Part shown: one piece after another, positions 54,897 through 64,000 of the stretch
Position numbering within the stretch: the first letter of the stretch is position 1
Layout of the letters: each line of letters begins with the position of its first letter
Assembly: GCA_027704905.1 (NCBI GenBank)
Contig: CM051002.1
Span: 14,985,443-15,049,442 of the forward strand
Direction of reading: 5' to 3'
Origin: Muraenolepis orangiensis
Lineage: Eukaryota > Chordata > Actinopteri > Gadiformes > Muraenolepididae
DNA: 64,000 nt
Position numbers and translations under genes: made by a program
The notes under the pieces: generated by a model
Told to the model about the DNA's origin: nothing
Database searches by the model: none
Seen by the model: only the letters and a program-made list of their open reading frames with translations

Positions 54897-56843
54897 ATGG
54901 CGCGTGTTCTCTCCCTGCTCCGCTCCCAGACGTTGGTAACGCTCGCGGGTGTGAGGCCAACCGCCCTCTGCAGAATGTCCCTGGAGGCGCGGGCGCGAGA
55001 GGTGTTCTCCGCAGCGGTGGACTCCGTGCAGCCAGACGTGGTGGTGCGGCGGAGCATGGAGCGGAAGGATAACTCGCTGATCATCGACGGCCACACTTTC
55101 GTGCTCAGAAACAACCTGCACCTGGTGGGCTTCGGGAAAGCCGTGCTGGGCATGGCCGCTGAGGCGGAGAGGATATTGGGGGACCACCTGGTGAAGGGAG
55201 TGATCAGCGTGCCGCACGGGATTCAAGAGACCTTACGGTGCCATGGGAAACGGTAAGCAGAAGCCTTTCGTAGACGTACACGTTTATCAGTGTCAGTGTC
55301 ACACACAGTACGTGAGGTAACAACAAAGGTCATTGCTAGTCCCCGATAGACAGTACACTTGTTATCAGACAATGTCACAGAAGTAACAGCAGCAGAGTTC
55401 AAACGTAATGTGGTCCCACTGTCTATTCCAGCCAGATGCTGTTGAAAGACAACAGTCGCATCAAAGTGATGGAAGGAGCTAAACACAACCTGCCTGACAG
55501 CGACGCCCAGAATGCGGCGGAGTGCATTAAGCAGTTTGCCAGTGAGCTGACTGAGAAAGACCTGCTGCTTGTGCTGATCTCAGGTCGGGTTTCACATACG
55601 CAATGCAGTAGAGCTCGTGCAGGCTGACGCCGGCTAACGCCAGTGTGCAGAGCATGGCCATAATGACGTGCTTTACAAATGTCCGGCAGGTGGGGGCTCC
55701 GCGCTGCTGCCCGCGCCCATTCCGCCCATCTCGGTACAAGAGAAGCAGGACGTGACCCGCAGACTGGCGGGCGCTGGAGCCACTATTCAGGAACTCAACA
55801 CGGTGCGCCGGGCCCTTTCCCTGCTGAAGGGTGGAGGATTGGCCCATGTGGCGCACCCTGCTCAGGTGAGGCGTGGTTGGGAAGAACGCGTCTCCTCGAC
55901 GGACACCAATTAACGCCACATCACACATCATCATCTCCTCATTTGTTCCCAGGTGGTTGCACTGGTCCTGTCTGACGTAATCGGCGATCCGCTGGATCTG
56001 ATAGCTAGTGGGCCCACGGTGCGGACCGACGTGTGGCCCGAGGAGGTCATCTCCATCCTCCAGAGTTACAAGTTGTCGGACTCCCTCCCTGCCTCGGTGA
56101 AGGAAGTGCTCGGGCGAGCGAGCCCCCGTTGGGAGAGCAGTAAGGATGAATCCGGTGGGACCGGACATGTACTCAACACTGTCATCGGCTCCAACAGCAT
56201 TGCTCTGAAGTGCGCGGGTCGCCGTGCCCGGGAGTTGGGCTTCCGGCCCGTGGTGCTGTGCCCGGGGGTGTGCGGCGACGTCAAGTTGGTCGCCCGTCTT
56301 TACGGCCTGCTGGCGCGATTCGCCTCCTCCCACGACGAGCCTCCCCCGGAACTCTCCGCGGAGATGCTGAGGCTGGGGCCCGAGGTGGGGGTGGAGAGCT
56401 GGGACCTGTGCCGCACCATGCAGGTCCTGGACGAAGGGCGTACGGAAGGCTGGGGAGCGACGTGCCTGCTGGCCGGAGGCGAGCCCACCGTGGAGCTGAA
56501 GGGTAAGGGCCGCGGTGGACGCAACCAGGAGCTGGCTCTGCGCGTGGGGCTAGAACTGAGGGGGATGGAGCTCCCGCCCGACGGCCCTGTTTTCCTGAGC
56601 GGTGGGACCGACGGGCAGGATGGGCCCACGGAGGCAGCCGGCGCCGTCACTGATGGAGGCCTGTGGGGAGAAGCGGGAGCACAAGGGCTGGACATTGAGG
56701 GCCATCTTAACAACAATGATTCTTTCACTTTCTTCTCAAATATCTCTGGTGGCCAGCGTCTCCTCTCACCAGGATTAACCGGAACCAATGTGATGGATGT
56801 GCATATGTTGCTGATTCCCTCTAAACCAATTAGGGTACAATAA
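54897..56843 (+). CDS. glyctk: Glycerate kinase, complete
   Basis: GLYCTK phosphorylates D-glycerate to 2-phosphoglycerate in serine and fructose breakdown. Four exons: 54897-55252, 55432-55583, 55690-55865, 55953-56843; 1575 nt, 524 aa (human 523). Phases join (CG/C CAG; TCA G/GT GGG). The N-terminus MARVLSLLRSQTLVTLAGVR is basic and amphipathic, fitting mitochondrial targeting. Conserved blocks: LVGFGKAVLGMA, LISGGGSALLPAPIPPI, GATIQELNTVRRALS-LKGGG, IGDPLDLIASGPT, LLAGGEPTV-KGKGRGGRNQELALR, FLSGGTDGQDGPTEAAGA and TGTNVMDVHMLL, covering the glycerate-kinase N-terminal and MOFRL domains. The coding sequence is much more GC-rich than its surroundings. Confidence 0.97.
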
Positions 56844-57930
56844 TGCCAAATACCGACGATAGGTATTTTAGATAACTTTCAGTTATATGTAGGAGGTTGA
56901 GTTGAACTACTAATCAACAGCATATGAGTTGTTGCTTCTTAGAAAATGTATTTAATATGTAATTTTTGTTTAAGCACGGAATAAATTTGAGCCCTATATT
57001 GCGCATGCATAATATATTTTAACATTCAAAAATGATTAACTTTTTGGTACAAATATCTCCTAGGATTCTGTTTGTCAATAAAATAATAAACATTTATTAA
57101 ATCATACCAGGCTTTTTAAAGTGTATAAAATAATACACACGTTTATATGTAGAACATCCATGTAGATAATAGACATACATACATTTTGAAAATGGTCCAA
57201 GTTGTGGACAAATATGGCAGTACGTGGCTGAACTACAAAGGAACACGTCAACGAATCTTTAGACGAATCACATATCAGATTCATGTGAGTCAGCCATTCT
57301 TAAGAATGAACAGTGATTCAATAAGTAATTTCATTAAAAACATAAATATCCTTGACCTATGACTCCGTAAATGCAGACACTGCACTCTGCCTTTGTATTG
57401 TACCATGTATGACTATAAAGGCAATGCAAAGTGCAGTAAGTAGTGGTTAAATTCAGATATATTGTTGTATAGTTCTGAGAGGCGTTTTCTTAGGTCGACA
57501 CTACATGAGCACTAAGTTGGGGAAGCCCAGAATAGTGTCTTTACCTGGCCAGATCACAGACACATCAGGTTCCCAAAACCTTATTTGCCTACAAAAACAG
57601 CTTCATGTCTTTCACTTGTTGATATGTAGTCTTACCGTTACATAGCTTCATAAATTGAGCACTGACCACTTTAACTTTTGGTTTAAATCATGTTTTTTTT
57701 ATATATTGGTGGGGGGAGTCCTTCCTCTTCCCCACGGGGTCTTAGCAGCCAACCTCCATGTGACACTCACTCACTCCTCCTCACTCACCTGTGTGATTTG
57801 TGATTTTCTTGTGAGCAACAACTCAACAAGCATTGGTTGACAAGAAATGGAGAACTTGCTAAGCTGATCCGCTAATGAAAAACAAATCATGCTTATCGCA
57901 CATTTATAATGAGTTTGGAGATGTTTCAAC
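56844..57930. other. glyctk 3' UTR and intergenic, no gene seen
   Basis: AT-rich. AATAAA signals occur at about 56981 and 57078, either of which could end the glyctk message. No coding exon found. Confidence 0.5.
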
Positions 57931-58500
57931 ATCACCTGGTCGAGCGAGCTCGGAATTTAATTCTACCACGCCATCCATTATCGATCCAGCATCGAGTTTG
58001 GGATGTCTTCAGGGTGGCATCCAGTGTCTCTCTACATAGTTGGTCAATGTAGGGTGTGGCCATGGCGAGGGGACCAGAGTTCTTGGCTCGCCAAGCAGTG
58101 TGTCCGGCAAATCGCATTCTTCGCTCGCGTAAAATTGCTGGGATTGAGCCATAATAAAGCTGTACTTTGGTAGGGTGAGATCTCCGTGAAATATTGAGAA
58201 TGGCTCTCAACATGCGAGTATCGGTGCCATTAAGTTTAGACTCGAGGGTCTTTGTAAAGAGTCCATGTTGTACACATGACAGACTCTACAGTGGCACGAA
58301 AAAGATTCCGTTTCAAGTTGTCAGATTGATTCGATTTCCAGACAGTATCCAACTTATTTACAGCTGACCAGGCTTTCCCTATGCGAATCTTAACATCCTT
58401 CTTAGTAGTTTATTTCACCTCCCCGATATGTCAAATGATCAACCACCTTTATTGGTTCATTTGAGATGGTATTTATGGTGCCTTGTTGATGGATGGAGAT
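57931..58500 (-). pseudogene. Non-LTR retrotransposon C-terminal remnant
   Basis: The minus strand reads TKTLESKLNGTDTRMLRAIL, then NISRRSHPTKVQLYYGSIP and RERRMRFAGHTAW, then YIDQLC and NGWRG. This is the characteristic C-terminal tail of a vertebrate LINE reverse transcriptase (ESWTLT...RMLR...RRLRFAGH type). Stops and frame changes are present. The clade is not certain. Confidence 0.65.
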
Positions 58501-58896
58501 TTTAGATGGATTATTTAAAACAATTTATGCATAATGGTCAATCCATTCTTGTTGGAATCAATTTAATCTTAATTCCACTCAAACACACAACCAACAGTCG
58601 TAGGCCAGCAGCATTAGTGCTTTATTGGTTTAAGACAGTCATGATATGTACAGTAAGTAAGATGGTCCGTTATATGGCTGTAATAACCAACCAGGTGTCA
58701 ATATTAGTATAATAGCATGATAGTATAATAATAACATGATATTACAATAACATAGTTTAGCCGTTGCTTGAAAAAAATACCACACCCATTTGATTGTGGT
58801 GATCAGTAACTGAGCAAGACGTTGGCTGGGGTCAGGTGGGTTCTGGACCAGAAGCCATTGTGTGTTCAAATGTCAGATTCTAATGTTAGTAAAGTT

Positions 58897-59086
<190 letters not shown>

Positions 59087-59182
59087 ATTTTGACACAAAC
59101 GACAAAAGGAAAGCCCCAGAGAATGAAAGAGCTAGACAATAAGAGTCCCTTGGTGTTGGGTGGGTGGGGCTAAGGCAGCTAG

Positions 59183-64000
<4,818 letters not shown>

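Noticed and set aside
55527..56788. Minus-strand frames opposite glyctk exons
   Set aside because: Antisense shadows of a GC-rich coding region.
58506..58870. Short frames just left of the 58.9 kb CA tract
   Set aside because: AT-rich chance frames with no recognised family.

Overview
This is vertebrate nuclear DNA, almost certainly from a teleost fish. The genes are split into many short exons with GT-AG (and three GC-AG) introns. Long dinucleotide tracts and fish-type transposons (hAT, Tc1/mariner, L2, Ty3/gypsy) are abundant. Nothing seen fixes the species.

Left third (1-26.0 kb): mobile-element territory with broken gene copies. Pieces of a zmynd10-nprl2 duplication lie at 1-240 (zmynd10 exon 1), 7938-8975 (nprl2 3' exons) and 23126-24177 (zmynd10 3' exons), plus one orphan rassf1 C1-domain exon at 9419-9543. 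The first two pieces are separated by a 7.7 kb insertion holding a decayed Ty3/gypsy element that itself contains an L2-type LINE. At 11.7-22.9 kb three hAT transposons are nested: a ZMYM1-type hAT (B) holds a near-intact hAT (A) in its terminal repeat and a BED-finger hAT (C) in an intron. Elements A and C keep matching 8-bp target duplications. A separate gypsy integrase-LTR fragment lies at 24.3-25.9 kb.

Right two thirds (26.3-64 kb): eight host genes, seven complete and one partial. Order and strand: zmynd10 (-, 450 aa), nprl2 (-, 380 aa), hemk1 (+, 343 aa), cish (-, 249 aa), twf2 (-, 347 aa), wdr82 (-, 313 aa), glyctk (+, 524 aa), appl1 (-, 3' part). For the seven complete genes I placed every coding exon and checked that splice phases add up to an open frame; lengths match the vertebrate proteins as I recall them. 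The gene set corresponds to human 3p21-3p14 neighbours. nprl2/hemk1 and wdr82/glyctk are head to head. The genes serve unrelated processes: cilia assembly, GATOR1/TORC1 control, mitochondrial release-factor methylation, cytokine feedback, actin dynamics, H3K4 methylation/termination, glycerate metabolism and endosomal signalling.

The most unusual signals are in appl1. Two neighbouring introns carry tandem arrays whose repeat unit contains the end of the preceding exon plus its 5' splice site, and the PTB-domain exon contains an in-frame 21-nt tandem repeat. Other notable points are four STAT5-type sites upstream of cish, microsatellites that form splice-site sequence in hemk1 and nprl2, GC-AG introns, and an X-box just upstream of the cilia gene zmynd10.
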